Shown piece after piece: positions 1 to 13,241 of a DNA stretch of 64,000 nucleotides. Each line of letters starts with the position of its first letter. Positions within the stretch are counted from its first letter, which is position 1. The notes under the pieces are model-generated. The model was given only the letters and a program-made list of their open reading frames with translations, made no database searches and had not been told where the DNA came from. Location: NCBI GenBank assembly GCA_017305535.1, contig JAFKKN010000009.1:186001-250000 (forward strand), written 5' to 3'. Position numbers and translations under genes: made by a program. Origin of the DNA: Hyphomicrobiales bacterium. Its GTDB lineage: Bacteria > Pseudomonadota > Alphaproteobacteria > Rhizobiales > Xanthobacteraceae.

Positions 1-171
1 CAGTTCCGATGCGACGCCGCGCCCGCGCAAGACGCGCGGTGTTTCGGTGTGGGTGATGATGTCGGCCGTCGCGGTGCGGCGATAGTTGGCGAAGGCGGTT
101 GCACCATCGATATCCAACTCGTAGCGGTTCAGCGCGGTGTTGTCGCGAACGCGATGGCTCGGGTCTGGCAT
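1..171 (-). CDS. GNAT-like N-acetyltransferase, partial (runs off the left edge)
   Basis: Reading leftward from an ATG at 171-169 gives a protein beginning MPDPSHRVRDNTALNRYEL and continuing through RGRGVASEL to the window edge. It has the same layout as the next gene (212-487): an N-terminal DNTALNRYEL/NNTDKNRYEL strand, an Ala-x-Tyr strand, a THTE/IHTE strand and an RGRGVAS/AGRGVGS loop, which matches the acetyl-CoA pyrophosphate loop of small YidJ-type acetyltransferases. Only the first 57 codons are visible, so the C-terminal half cannot be judged. The two genes look like a tandem duplication. The substrate is unknown; the family is seen, the reaction is inferred. Confidence 0.75.
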   Translation of the reverse strand, partial: MPDPSHRVRDNTALNRYELDIDGATAFANYRRTATADIITHTETPRVLRGRGVASEL

Positions 172-211
172 GATCGATCCTGGGGAAAGCTATCGGTGTC
201 GAGGGAGGGGC

Positions 212-487
212 TTATTTCAGCAGGTCGGCATAGTCCGGATGCTTTTCGATATACGCCCTGACGAACGGGCATTGCGGCACCACCTTCAACCCTGCGGCGC
301 GGACCTGATCCAGTGCGCCCTTGATCAGCTTGGAGCCGACACCGCGCCCGGCCAGCGCATCGGGCACTTCGGTATGGATGAATGTGATGACACCATCGGC
401 GAGGCGGTAATAGGTCGCGGCGAGATAGCCATCGACGCTGAGTTCATAGCGATTCTTGTCGGTGTTGTTGCGAACGATGTCGGTCAT
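212..487 (-). CDS. Small GNAT-family N-acetyltransferase (YidJ / Acetyltransf_CG type)
   Basis: A 91-residue protein starting MTDIVRNNTDKNRYEL. It has the single-domain architecture of the small acetyltransferases: beta strands, then the acetyl-CoA loop AGRGVGSKL near residue 47-55, a helix (IKGALDQVRAAG), and the C-terminal VVPQCPFVRAYIEKHPDY typical of this subgroup. The longer open frame begins further upstream, but the ATG at 487 is preferred because it fits the family start and lies only 2 bp after the stop of the upstream gene (490-1038), suggesting co-transcription. It resembles the partial gene at 1-171. Substrate unknown. Confidence 0.85.
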   Translation of the reverse strand: MTDIVRNNTDKNRYELSVDGYLAATYYRLADGVITFIHTEVPDALAGRGVGSKLIKGALDQVRAAGLKVVPQCPFVRAYIEKHPDYADLLK

Positions 488-489
488 GG

Positions 490-1038
490 TCAGCGCTTTC
501 CGGGCTCGGTCTTGAGGGAGTCGTTGAGGATATTGCGGATCGACCACGGATCGCCTTCAACCGCGCCGCGAATGTCGTCGATCCGCCACTCGCCGTTCTC
601 GCGCATGAAATCGTAGCGGATGACGTTGTCGGCGGCTTTGGCCCGCTTGCCGTGATGACCGGCGATGGTGGCGGTGACGGTGGCTCGGTCGTCGCTTTGT
701 TTCTCGCCGGTGACCGTGAAGGATTTGACGTCCGGGTCCTGCGAATTGGTCACCGGATCGAACTCGATCGGGCCGGGTTCGTCCTTGGGCGCATGCGCTT
801 CCGCCTTGTCCCAGAGGGCGGCGAGTGCCGTCGAAAGATATTTCGCACGGGCGGCGCTATCGCCGACCACGAAACCGCCGCCGCCATCGCCCTTGCCCTT
901 GGCGGCGCGGGTGTAGATGGCCTTGATGATCGCCATCGGATCACCGGTCGCGGCGGCTGGCGCGGCGTGCGCCGGAAGCCAGGAAAGCGCGAATGCAAGC
1001 GCGCCGCCGATTGCGATGAATTGCCGTCGTATCAGCAT
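490..1038 (-). CDS. Exported DUF3828-like protein
   Basis: A 182-residue protein starting MLIRRQFIAIGGALAFALSW with an N-terminal signal peptide (Arg-rich start, hydrophobic core, AHAAPAA cleavage region) and an RR pair followed by QFIA. The mature part has the pattern of DUF3828 lipocalin-like/NTF2-like proteins: a helix ending in AIIKAIYTRA, a helix around LSTALAALWDKA, FDPVTNSQDPDVKSF, and a C-terminal IRYDFMRENGEWRIDDI strand. The start was chosen because GGGAGA lies just upstream and the signal peptide begins there. It is probably periplasmic. The function of the family is not known. It sits directly upstream of the small acetyltransferase. Confidence 0.75.
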   Translation of the reverse strand: MLIRRQFIAIGGALAFALSWLPAHAAPAAATGDPMAIIKAIYTRAAKGKGDGGGGFVVGDSAARAKYLSTALAALWDKAEAHAPKDEPGPIEFDPVTNSQDPDVKSFTVTGEKQSDDRATVTATIAGHHGKRAKAADNVIRYDFMRENGEWRIDDIRGAVEGDPWSIRNILNDSLKTEPGKR

Positions 1039-1264
1039 ATTGGTCTCCCGCGAGTATCGTAGCGATCCGTACCACCGCCGCAAGCACCGGGTGGGGTGGG
1101 CGCCCATGGCAAAACTTTGTCGCGCAAGGGGCTTGCGCGGTCACAAAGGCGGCCTAGGTGAAATGGTGGACATGCGCCCCGATGCGGCTGGACTGGTCGT
1201 TATGATGGTCGGAGCGCCACGCTGTCCCGCCGCAGGCGTATGCCTCTTTCGACAGGAGGCTTCC

Positions 1265-1657
1265 ATGTTGTCGCGGCTGTTTACGATCCATCGCAATTGG
1301 GAAGACTGGTTCGGCATGCTGCTCGGCCTGATGATCGCGCTATCGCCATGGGCGGCGGGCGACGAGGTTCGCCACGCCGCCGTCTGGAATGCGGCGCTGG
1401 TCGGCGTGGCGGTGTTCTTCCTCGCTGAACTGGAATACGTCGCGTTGACGCGCTGGGAGGAAACTGGCCAATTGTTGCTCGGTCTGTGGCTGGTGATGTC
1501 GCCATACGTCTTCGGCTACTTCAACGCTGGCACGCTCCGCTTCTGGCACTCGACACTCGGCGGGCTCGTCATCCTGCTCGCAGCACTTGAGTTGTGGCAG
1601 GACTGGGAGCGCAGCGACAGGGAGATGTTGAAGCAGGGGAGGTTGTTCGGGAGGTGA
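1265..1657 (+). CDS. SPW-repeat membrane protein
   Basis: A 130-residue membrane protein starting at an ATG preceded by AGGAGG at a good distance. It contains two copies of the SPW motif region: LLGLMIALSPWAAG near residue 20 and LLGLWLVMSPYVFG near residue 78, each in a hydrophobic segment, with further hydrophobic segments after each (four in total). This two-repeat layout matches the SPW repeat family (PF03779). The upstream extension of the frame lacks a ribosome site and is not used. The family has no established biochemical role. It stands alone, convergent with uvrA across 182 bp. Confidence 0.8.
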   Translation: MLSRLFTIHRNWEDWFGMLLGLMIALSPWAAGDEVRHAAVWNAALVGVAVFFLAELEYVALTRWEETGQLLLGLWLVMSPYVFGYFNAGTLRFWHSTLGGLVILLAALELWQDWERSDREMLKQGRLFGR

Positions 1658-1776
1658 GAGTAATATCGCCAGCGTTTCGTGATTGGCAGTCGCCTGAGTT
1701 TGACTGTCAATGATCGTCACGCCCGTGCCACCATGGGCATTCATGGCTTTCTTGCTGTCGCATTATCAAAACGCGG

Positions 1777-1799
1777 ATGGCTGGGGCGAACCCAGCCAT
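1777..1799. repeat. REP-like palindrome
   Basis: ATGGCTGGG and CCCAGCCAT form a perfect 9-bp stem with a 5-base loop, followed by GACGG. It belongs to the same kind of intergenic palindrome seen at 46752-46836 and 63397-63527 (GGATGG...CCATGACG). It lies between the convergent SPW gene and uvrA and could also act as a weak terminator. Confidence 0.55.
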
Positions 1800-1839
1800 G
1801 ACGGTGTCGGTTTGGTGGCTCTCTAGTGACTACGCCCCT

Positions 1840-4824
<2,985 letters not shown>

Positions 4825-4913
4825 TTCCGGGCGCAGGGCCGCGCCGCTAAAGGGCGCGCAACTCCGGAAGGCCGGTAGCGGACGCCAATGGCTTGCAACA
4901 AGGGCTTTGCAAG

Positions 4914-4928
4914 GAACATAGGAAGAAC
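4914..4928 (-). promoter_or_regulatory. LexA (SOS) box of uvrA
   Basis: On the + strand the bases read GAAC-ATAGGAA-GAAC, which on the uvrA strand is GTTC-TTCCTAT-GTTC, an exact match to the alphaproteobacterial LexA direct repeat GTTC-N7-GTTC. It lies about 90 bp upstream of the uvrA start. uvrA is a classical SOS gene. The match is seen directly; LexA binding is inferred. Confidence 0.8.
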
Positions 4929-5060
4929 GCGAAGGGATTTCCAGTGCTTCCGTTCAACGTCCAACGGTTTGTTGTGGACGTGCCGCGTCGATGTTTCCGG
5001 ATGCACAATTTAGGGAGCAGTGGAGACGATGGGACCTTCATCCGACCAGCACGGAACAAA

Positions 5061-5089
5061 ATAAAAGGGCCGGCGTGAGGCCGGCCCTT
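5061..5089 (-). terminator. Rho-independent terminator of the outer membrane protein gene
   Basis: A perfect 10-bp stem (AAGGGCCGGC / GCCGGCCCTT) with a 5-base loop. On the minus strand it is followed by TTATTTTG. It lies about 28 bp beyond the stop of the gene at 5117-5776. Confidence 0.85.
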
Positions 5090-5116
5090 GAAGCACTCTG
5101 GAAGATAGAGAGCGGC

Positions 5117-5776
5117 TTAGTACTTCGCCACCACCGGAGCGCCACCCCAGCCGAAGCGATAGTTGATGCCGGCCTTGATGGTGTGCTCGTCGTTGCGGAA
5201 GGAGCCTACGGCACCGCCCGGCGCAACGACGTTCACGTTGCCGAAGTCGTAGTACTGGTACTCGATCTTGCCCGACCAGTTCTGGGTGAACAGGTATTCG
5301 AGACCGCCGCCGACGGTGTAGCCGTCACGGCCGCCGTTGCCGCCGAAGCCGTTGCTGAAGCGGGTGTCAGCCCAGCCGTAACCGCCCTTCACGTAGAGCA
5401 GCGCCGGACCCCAGGTGTAGCCGAGACGGCCGGTGACCGAACCGAGGCCACGGTTGGCGAAAATGCCATTGGTGTCCTTGAAGCTGTAGTTGGCTTCCAG
5501 ACCGAACACCCAGTTCGGGGCGAACTGGTTGTCATAACCGACCTGCACACCGCCGAGGAACGAACCGTCGCGGCTGCCGCCGAACACGTTGTTGTCGTCG
5601 CCGCGGAAGGCGCCACCGACGTGACCGCCGAGATAGAAGCCGGTCCAGTTGTAGATCGGAGCCGGAACATAGGCCGGAGCCTTCGTGTAGGGGCGCGCGG
5701 CCAGGTCGGCGGCATTCGCGGGAAGCGCCAGACCAATTGCTGCGAGGGCGACCGTACCCAGAAGGAAGGATTTCAT
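5117..5776 (-). CDS. Omp25/Omp31-type outer membrane beta-barrel protein
   Basis: A 219-residue protein with a clear signal peptide (MKSFLLGTVALAAIGLALPA, cleavage after ANA) followed by ADLAARPYTKAPAYVP, the typical start of rhizobial surface porin-like proteins. The body alternates short aromatic-rich strands (YNWTGFYLGGHVGGAF, VQVGYDNQFAPNWVFGLEANY, GRLGYTWGPALLYVKGGYGW, YLFTQNWSGKIEYQYYDFG) and ends with INYRFGWGGAPVVAKY, as expected for an eight-stranded barrel. The start at 5776 is chosen for its signal peptide and the GGAGA site upstream; the frame stays open further upstream but without protein-like sequence. A strong terminator follows. It probably has a structural role in the outer membrane. 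Confidence 0.9.
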   Translation of the reverse strand: MKSFLLGTVALAAIGLALPANAADLAARPYTKAPAYVPAPIYNWTGFYLGGHVGGAFRGDDNNVFGGSRDGSFLGGVQVGYDNQFAPNWVFGLEANYSFKDTNGIFANRGLGSVTGRLGYTWGPALLYVKGGYGWADTRFSNGFGGNGGRDGYTVGGGLEYLFTQNWSGKIEYQYYDFGNVNVVAPGGAVGSFRNDEHTIKAGINYRFGWGGAPVVAKY

Positions 5777-5927
5777 AGCTTGTCTCCAAGAAGTCTCTTG
5801 TTGGAGGGCCAGCGGCCCCCAAATCGATGAGGCCAATGTATCCGTTTCCGCGAGGAATGCCGTCTCCCGAATGCAACACTGAGGGAAGAACTGGGTTGGG
5901 AGACGGGGCCATAACGCACGGCTTTCA

Positions 5928-5952
5928 TTAACGAATGGAAGGTTTTCGTTAA
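5928..5952. promoter_or_regulatory. Inverted repeat in the omp-ssb intergenic region
   Basis: TTAACGAA and TTCGTTAA are perfect 8-bp arms separated by 9 bases. They lie 152 bp upstream of the outer membrane protein start, in the 458-bp space between the two divergent genes. The arrangement is that of an operator. The regulator is not known; the TTAA half-sites recall CtrA sites, but the spacing does not fit TTAA-N7-TTAA. Apart from this repeat and the LexA box at 6055-6069, nothing else was recognised in 5777-6234. Confidence 0.4.
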
Positions 5953-6054
5953 CGTATGATCCGTTGCCGGGTGATTGGCGTCGCTGTCTGTCGGTGAAGA
6001 AGGAGCGATACAACCGGGAGTTTGCGGCGGTCGGCCGGAAAAGTCTTTTCATTG

Positions 6055-6069
6055 GAACGAAAAGAGAAC
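6055..6069 (+). promoter_or_regulatory. LexA (SOS) box upstream of ssb
   Basis: GAAC-GAAAAGA-GAAC is an exact GAAC-N7-GAAC direct repeat, the complement of the alphaproteobacterial LexA box GTTC-N7-GTTC. It lies 165 bp upstream of the ssb start. The spacing to a promoter could not be checked because no clear -35/-10 pair was found. Confidence 0.7.
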
Positions 6070-6234
6070 ATACTTCCCGCATCCTGTGTGGATAAGGTCG
6101 CGTGCCTGGCATCTCTCGGGGGCCGAAGGGAGTATAGCTTCGGGAGCCGCGGTCAAGCGCCCGGTTGCCCGACGCAGCTAGTCGATCTGAGTGCGACACG
6201 GGTCTGAGTTTTGTTCGAGAGAGTGGAGGCGTCG

Positions 6235-6735
6235 ATGGCGGGGAGCGTGAACAAGGTCATTCTGGTCGGCAATCTTGGTGCCGATCCGGAAATCAAGCGG
6301 ACCCAGGACGGCAGGCCGATCGCCAATCTGCGGATCGCGACGTCGGAGACCTGGCGCGACAAGAACACCGGCGAGCGCAAGGAAAAGACCGAGTGGCATC
6401 GCGTGGTGATCTTCAGCGAAGGTCTGTGCCGCGTTGCCGAGCAGTATCTGAAGAAGGGCGCCAAGGTTTACATCGAGGGGCAGTTGCAGACCCGCAAGTG
6501 GACCGACCAGAGCGGCGCCGAGCGATATTCCACAGAGGTCGTGCTGCAAGGATTCAACGCGACGCTGACCATGCTTGACGGTCGCAGCGGTGGAGGCGGC
6601 GGCAGTTTCGGTGGCGATGATGCCGGTGGCGACTTCGGCTCCAGCGGGCCGTCGGTTGGCGGCGGATCGCGTCGCGCGGCCGTCAGTAGTGGCGGTGGTC
6701 GTAATGCCGATATCGACGACGACATCCCGTTCTGA
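6235..6735 (+). CDS. ssb: Single-stranded DNA-binding protein
   Basis: A 166-residue SSB. Residues 1-110 form the OB fold ([61 protein letters not shown]), followed by a Gly/Ser-rich linker and the acidic C-terminal tip DIDDDIPF that docks partner proteins. The start at MAGSVNKV is preferred over the upstream in-frame ATG at 6211 because GTGGAGG lies just before it and homologues start there. SSB coats single-stranded DNA in replication, recombination and repair. A LexA-type box upstream suggests SOS induction. Confidence 0.97.
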   Translation: MAGSVNKVILVGNLGADPEIKRTQDGRPIANLRIATSETWRDKNTGERKEKTEWHRVVIFSEGLCRVAEQYLKKGAKVYIEGQLQTRKWTDQSGAERYSTEVVLQGFNATLTMLDGRSGGGGGSFGGDDAGGDFGSSGPSVGGGSRRAAVSSGGGRNADIDDDIPF

Positions 6736-6771
6736 GGCGGTGTGGTGGCAAGCCATCGCGGGGTAGCGGTG

Positions 6772-7257
6772 GTGACTGTGCGGCCCGAGCGAACCGGTGA
6801 CGGCGCAGCCATCAATGATGTGATTGTCCACGCGTTCGGTCGTACTGACGAGGCACGACTGGTCGCGCAGTTGCGACAGGATGGCGACGCGGCGATCTCG
6901 CTGGTCGCCATTGACGGCGATGCCGTTATTGGCCACGTCCTTTTGTCACCGATGTCGGCGCCGTTTCGTGCTGTGGGATTGGCGCCGTTGTCGGTTGCGC
7001 CGGTGCATCAAAGGCGCGGTGTTGGCGCGGCGCTGGTCAATGCCGCCATTGCGCAGGCACGGCATGACGGATGGTCAGCCATCTTCGTGCTGGGCGATCC
7101 GGCCTACTATGGTCGCTTCGGTTTCCGCGCCGACCTCGCGATCGGCTTTTTGTCTCCCTATGCCGGTCCGCACTTCATGGCGTTGCCGCTCGCGGGTCCT
7201 CTGCCGGTTGCGAGCGGACTGGTCGCCTATGCGACGGCATTTGGTAATCCGGGTTAG
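6772..7257 (+). CDS. GNAT-family N-acetyltransferase (YhbS-like)
   Basis: A 161-residue protein from a GTG start giving (M)TVRPERTGDGAAINDVIVHAF. It has the acetyl-CoA loop APVHQRRGVGAALVNAA near residue 77-93 and the FVLGDPAYYGRFGF segment typical of YhbS-like acetyltransferases. A GTG 30 bp further upstream (6742) is also open, but the chosen start matches the common family N-terminus. The gene follows ssb closely and converges with the MAPEG gene, their stops being separated by a single base. The substrate is unknown. Confidence 0.85.
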   Translation: MTVRPERTGDGAAINDVIVHAFGRTDEARLVAQLRQDGDAAISLVAIDGDAVIGHVLLSPMSAPFRAVGLAPLSVAPVHQRRGVGAALVNAAIAQARHDGWSAIFVLGDPAYYGRFGFRADLAIGFLSPYAGPHFMALPLAGPLPVASGLVAYATAFGNPG

Positions 7258-7258
7258 C

Positions 7259-7663
7259 TCAGGACACTCCCGACTTGATGAGCAAGTAGATCACGCGGCC
7301 GAGGGCTCCGATCGCCAGCGCGGTCGCGGCGGTCGCCTGGATGGCGAAACCCAGTCGTCGTTTTTCGGCGGCTGCCGCGTACCCCAGAAAATAGATGATC
7401 CGTCCGGCGACCCACACCAGACCCAATGTCGCCGCGACAGGCGAGTTCCAGTAGATCGCGAACAGCCACAACGATGGCAGGAAGATCGGAAACCATTCGA
7501 GTGTGTTGACGTGCGCGCGGATGGTGCGTTCGAGCGCCGGGTCGCCGGTCATCGCGGGCGCGAAGATGCGAACGCGCCTGCGCGTGCGGGCCACCATCGC
7601 TGCCATCCAGAAATAAACCAGCACCGCCAGCAACGTGACGAGCGCGACGGACGTATAGGGCAT
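7259..7663 (-). CDS. MAPEG-family membrane protein
   Basis: A 134-residue membrane protein starting MPYTSVALVTLLAVLVYFWM, with four hydrophobic segments. The motifs RIRAHVNTLEWFPIFLPSLW (RxxxNxxE-type) after the first segment and VWVAGRIIYFLGYAAAAEKR (the Arg and Tyr that bind glutathione in MAPEG proteins) fit the MAPEG family (membrane-associated eicosanoid/glutathione metabolism). AAGGAG precedes the ATG. The frame stays open far upstream, but that part overlaps gyrA on the other strand and is not coding. Bacterial members are thought to be glutathione-dependent; the substrate is unknown. Confidence 0.88.
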   Translation of the reverse strand: MPYTSVALVTLLAVLVYFWMAAMVARTRRRVRIFAPAMTGDPALERTIRAHVNTLEWFPIFLPSLWLFAIYWNSPVAATLGLVWVAGRIIYFLGYAAAAEKRRLGFAIQATAATALAIGALGRVIYLLIKSGVS

Positions 7664-7891
7664 GGTTGGCTCCTTGCTGGACGTTCGTATGCCGACAATC
7701 CGATGTGTGAAGCATCGTTGTTTTCGCGTCGGAAGCAACTGCCTCCCCACGCTGGCTAGGCGGTTGTGAAATCTCACCCTAAGCTGCGGAAAATAAACCG
7801 GAAAAAACCGATGCGGCAATGCTCGCAGGGGTGGTTTGCCGGGGGGCGATGCGCTATATGATTCCCAGCAAAAACTGACCGGAATCCACCC

Positions 7892-10630
<2,739 letters not shown>

Positions 10631-10672
10631 ATATCCCTCGTCTTTGGTGAGACAGCATTTCGAAGGGCGATC

Positions 10673-10897
10673 GTGACAGACGATTTGATCGTGAGAGACA
10701 GCAATGGGACCGTTCTCAAGGATGGCGATTCCGTCACGCTGACCAAGGACCTGAAAGTGAAGGGTGCGAACACCACTTTAAAGCGAGGCACCTTGGTCAG
10801 GGGCATCCGCCTGACCGACAATCCGGCCGAGGTCGAGTGCAGCACCAAGCAGGTGAAGGGGTTGGTTCTACGTACGGAGTTTCTGAAGAAGGCGTGA
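10673..10897 (+). CDS. YjdM/PhnA C-terminal-domain protein
   Basis: A 74-residue protein from a GTG start: (M)TDDLIVRDSNGTVLKDGDS, then VTLTKDLKVKG and TLKRGTLVRGIRLTDN. This matches the C-terminal domain of YjdM (formerly PhnA, PF03831), an SH3-like fold. The E. coli protein is about 110 residues and has an N-terminal zinc ribbon, which is absent here; single-domain versions are common in alphaproteobacteria. Despite the old name, a role in phosphonate use is not established. It is followed by a strong palindromic terminator. Confidence 0.85.
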   Translation: MTDDLIVRDSNGTVLKDGDSVTLTKDLKVKGANTTLKRGTLVRGIRLTDNPAEVECSTKQVKGLVLRTEFLKKA

Positions 10898-10928
10898 GTG
10901 TCTGGCCTGCGGCTCCGATGATCCGAAA

Positions 10929-10956
10929 ATAAAGGGCCCCGATCGGGGCCCTTTAT
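10929..10956. terminator. Bidirectional rho-independent terminator
   Basis: A perfect 28-bp palindrome with arms ATAAAGGGCCCC and GGGGCCCTTTAT around GATC. It lies between the YjdM-like gene and the oppositely oriented small gene at 11010-11252, with A/T-rich flanks on both sides, so it can end transcripts from both directions. Confidence 0.85.
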
Positions 10957-11009
10957 TGTGAGCAGTTCTGGAGGTTGCCGTGGGCATACGGCGAAAATGA
11001 AGAGAATGA

Positions 11010-11252
11010 TCAGCCGCGGATGATGCGCACCGGGGTGATCACGCCGCGTGCACCGGCTCCGCGCAGGCAGGAGGCATCGAAATTCGGCCAGTTCTGCTGG
11101 GTGCAGGCGTCGGAGCGCAGATCCAGCCTGTCGCTCTTGGCGAGCGGCGCGGTGGATACGCCGGCTTCGACCTCGGGAGCGAACCCCGGCAGGACGGTCA
11201 CAGCGGCGGCAATGAAAGCGGCGACAGTCAGAGCTGAAAGAGCCTTGATCAT
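11010..11252 (-). CDS. Small exported protein of unknown function
   Basis: An 80-residue protein starting MIKALSALTVAAFIAAAVTV with a signal peptide and the cleavage region PEVEAGV. The mature part of about 50 residues has two Cys (DACTQQNWPNF and ASCLRGAG) that could form a disulfide, and ends GVITPVRIIRG. GGGGAA precedes the ATG. It resembles small periplasmic proteins of Bradyrhizobium-type genomes that carry the Cys-x-x-x-x-W-P pattern. No function is known. The 293 bp upstream (11253-11545) hold two small hairpins but no recognised gene. Confidence 0.65.
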   Translation of the reverse strand: MIKALSALTVAAFIAAAVTVLPGFAPEVEAGVSTAPLAKSDRLDLRSDACTQQNWPNFDASCLRGAGARGVITPVRIIRG

Positions 11253-11545
11253 GACGTTCCCCTGTTGTGTGGGCCTTGAGGCCCTTCTGCGTGCTTGCTG
11301 AAGCTTTAATAGTCGCCGCCCGTTTCTCCCGGTTGTCGTGGGCGGATGAAAATGACTTCGTCCCGGTGCGGAAATGTTTCGTCCCAGACGGTGCGTGAAA
11401 CAGTGAGCTAACTCGCACTCCCACAGGAGACGCACGGAACCGGCATTCGGTTCGGTTCCATCGCGCAAATAAAAACCCGGTTTTCGACGCATTTCGATGG
11501 AACCGGGCGGCTTGCAGGGGAAGGCCGGGCGGGTTAGACGGGACC

Positions 11546-12043
11546 ATGACCCGTATCGCGCTCTATCCCGGCTCCTTCGATCCCGTCAGCAACGGCCACC
11601 TCGATGTGGTCCGGCAGGCTGTCGGCCTTTGTGACAAGCTGATCGTCGCCATCGGCATCCACCCCGGCAAAAAGCCGCTGTTCACCACGGAGGAACGGCT
11701 GGCGATGGTCCGGGCTGTGTTCGGCCCGGTCGCGGCCAAGGCCGGGTGCGGTTTCGATGCGGTCACCTATGACGGCCTGACCATCACCTCCGCACGCGAT
11801 CACGGCGCACGCATCATGGTTCGGGGCCTGCGCGACGGCACCGATCTCGACTACGAGATGCAGATCGCCGGCATGAACGAAACCATGGCGCCCGACGTGC
11901 AGACGGTGTTCGTGCCGGCCTCGGTCGGCGTCCGCCCGATCACCGCCACACTGGTGCGGCAAATCGCTGCGATGGGCGGCGATGTTTCGGCCTTCGTGCC
12001 AGCGTCGGTCGCCGCCGATCTCAAGGCCAAGTTCAAGAGCTAA
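11546..12043 (+). CDS. coaD: Phosphopantetheine adenylyltransferase
   Basis: A 165-residue PPAT that catalyses the fourth step of coenzyme A synthesis, ATP plus 4'-phosphopantetheine giving dephospho-CoA. Visible motifs are the nucleotidyltransferase signature [16 protein letters not shown] at residues 7-22 (with the GH catalytic pair), the [14 protein letters not shown] stretch that binds phosphopantetheine, and the C-terminal [20 protein letters not shown]. Its length is normal for the family. It is followed 23 bp later by a cyclophilin gene in the same direction, suggesting a shared transcript. Confidence 0.96.
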   Translation: MTRIALYPGSFDPVSNGHLDVVRQAVGLCDKLIVAIGIHPGKKPLFTTEERLAMVRAVFGPVAAKAGCGFDAVTYDGLTITSARDHGARIMVRGLRDGTDLDYEMQIAGMNETMAPDVQTVFVPASVGVRPITATLVRQIAAMGGDVSAFVPASVAADLKAKFKS

Positions 12044-12066
12044 CCCTTTCTCCTTCCGGAGCTGAC

Positions 12067-12630
12067 ATGATCCGCATTCTTGCCGTCATCGCCGCGCTGA
12101 TCTGCGCGGCTCCCGCCCTCGCGCAACCGTTGCCCGCCAAGCTCGACAAGGCCAACGCCATTGTCATCGACAGCACCAAGGGCCGCATCGTCATCCAGCT
12201 TCGCCCCGATATCGCGCCGAAGCACGCCGAGCGGATCAAGCAACTGGCCCGCGAGGGATTCTACAACAACGTGCCGTTCCATCGGGTAATGGACGGCTTC
12301 ATGGCGCAGACCGGCGACGGCCAGAATTTCAACGGTACCGGCGGTTCGAAGTACCCGAACCTCACGGCCGAGTTTTCGCAGACGCCGTTCACGCGCGGCG
12401 TGGTCGGCATGGCGCGTCGCGGCGACAGCAACGACAGCGCCAATTCGCAGTTCTTCATCTGTCTGGCGGATGCGTCGTTCCTGAACGGCAAGTACACCGT
12501 GATCGGAAACGTTGTGTCCGGTATGGACGTTGTCGACAAGCTGAAGAAGGCGCCTCCCGGCGTGCAGAGCGGCGCGGTCACCGATCCCGACAAGATGGTG
12601 AAGGTGCAGGTCGCTTCCGACATCAAGTGA
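12067..12630 (+). CDS. Periplasmic cyclophilin-type peptidyl-prolyl isomerase
   Basis: A 187-residue cyclophilin with a signal peptide (MIRILAVIAALICAAPALA, cleavage before QP). Catalytic core motifs are NVPFHRVMDGFMAQTGDG and NSQFFICLAD, which contain the active-site Arg, Phe, Met and Gln residues of cyclophilins. It catalyses cis-trans isomerisation of prolyl bonds and is expected to assist folding in the periplasm. It is directly followed by a second, cytoplasmic cyclophilin gene (33 bp gap), so the pair covers both compartments, as PpiA and PpiB do in E. coli. Confidence 0.93.
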   Translation: MIRILAVIAALICAAPALAQPLPAKLDKANAIVIDSTKGRIVIQLRPDIAPKHAERIKQLAREGFYNNVPFHRVMDGFMAQTGDGQNFNGTGGSKYPNLTAEFSQTPFTRGVVGMARRGDSNDSANSQFFICLADASFLNGKYTVIGNVVSGMDVVDKLKKAPPGVQSGAVTDPDKMVKVQVASDIK

Positions 12631-12663
12631 CGGCGGAATTCATTCAAAGGAAAGAGAAACAGC

Positions 12664-13125
12664 ATGGCTGACGACAACACGTTGATCCTTGAAACCACGC
12701 AGGGCCCGGTCACGATCGAAATGCGTCCGGACCTCGCGCCGAACCACGTCGCGCGGATCAAGGAACTGGTGCGCGAAGGTTTCTACGACGGGATCGTGTT
12801 CCATCGCGTCATCGACGGCTTCATGGCGCAGACCGGTTGCCCGCACGGCACCGGCACCGGCGGTTCCGGTCAGAAGCTGAAGGCCGAGTTCAACGCCGAG
12901 CCGCATGTGCGCGGCGTCGTGTCGATGGCCCGCGCCGCCAATCCGGATTCCGGCGACAGCCAGTTCTTCATCTGCTTCGACGACGCGCGTTTCCTCGACA
13001 AGCAATACACCGTCTGGGGCAAGGTGACTTCCGGCATGGAGAACGTCGACAAGATCAAGCGCGGCGAGCCGGTGCAGAACCCCGACAAGATCGTCAAGGC
13101 GCGGATGGCGGCTGACGCCGCCTGA
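12664..13125 (+). CDS. Cytoplasmic cyclophilin-type peptidyl-prolyl isomerase
   Basis: A 153-residue cyclophilin without a signal peptide, starting MADDNTLILETTQGPVTIEM. Motifs: GIVFHRVIDGFMAQTGCPHG, then GSGQKLKAEFN and DSQFFICFDDARFLDKQYTV. It is closely related to the preceding exported protein and probably arose from the same ancestor. It corresponds to cytoplasmic PpiB. AAAGGAAAGAGAAA upstream provides the ribosome site. It is expected to assist folding of cytosolic proteins. Confidence 0.93.
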   Translation: MADDNTLILETTQGPVTIEMRPDLAPNHVARIKELVREGFYDGIVFHRVIDGFMAQTGCPHGTGTGGSGQKLKAEFNAEPHVRGVVSMARAANPDSGDSQFFICFDDARFLDKQYTVWGKVTSGMENVDKIKRGEPVQNPDKIVKARMAADAA

Positions 13126-13241
13126 GGTTTTCGACGTCCAACGAAGGTGCAATGGCCGGATATCGTCCGGCCATTGACGTTTCCGGCCCCCAGGGTCCAG
13201 TGATGGAGGCAACTCCTCCCGTCACGTCGTCCAGTTGATCC

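Noticed and set aside
5117-6199. Extended outer membrane protein of 360 residues
   Set aside because: The signal peptide starts at 5776; upstream sequence is intergenic and contains the LexA box.
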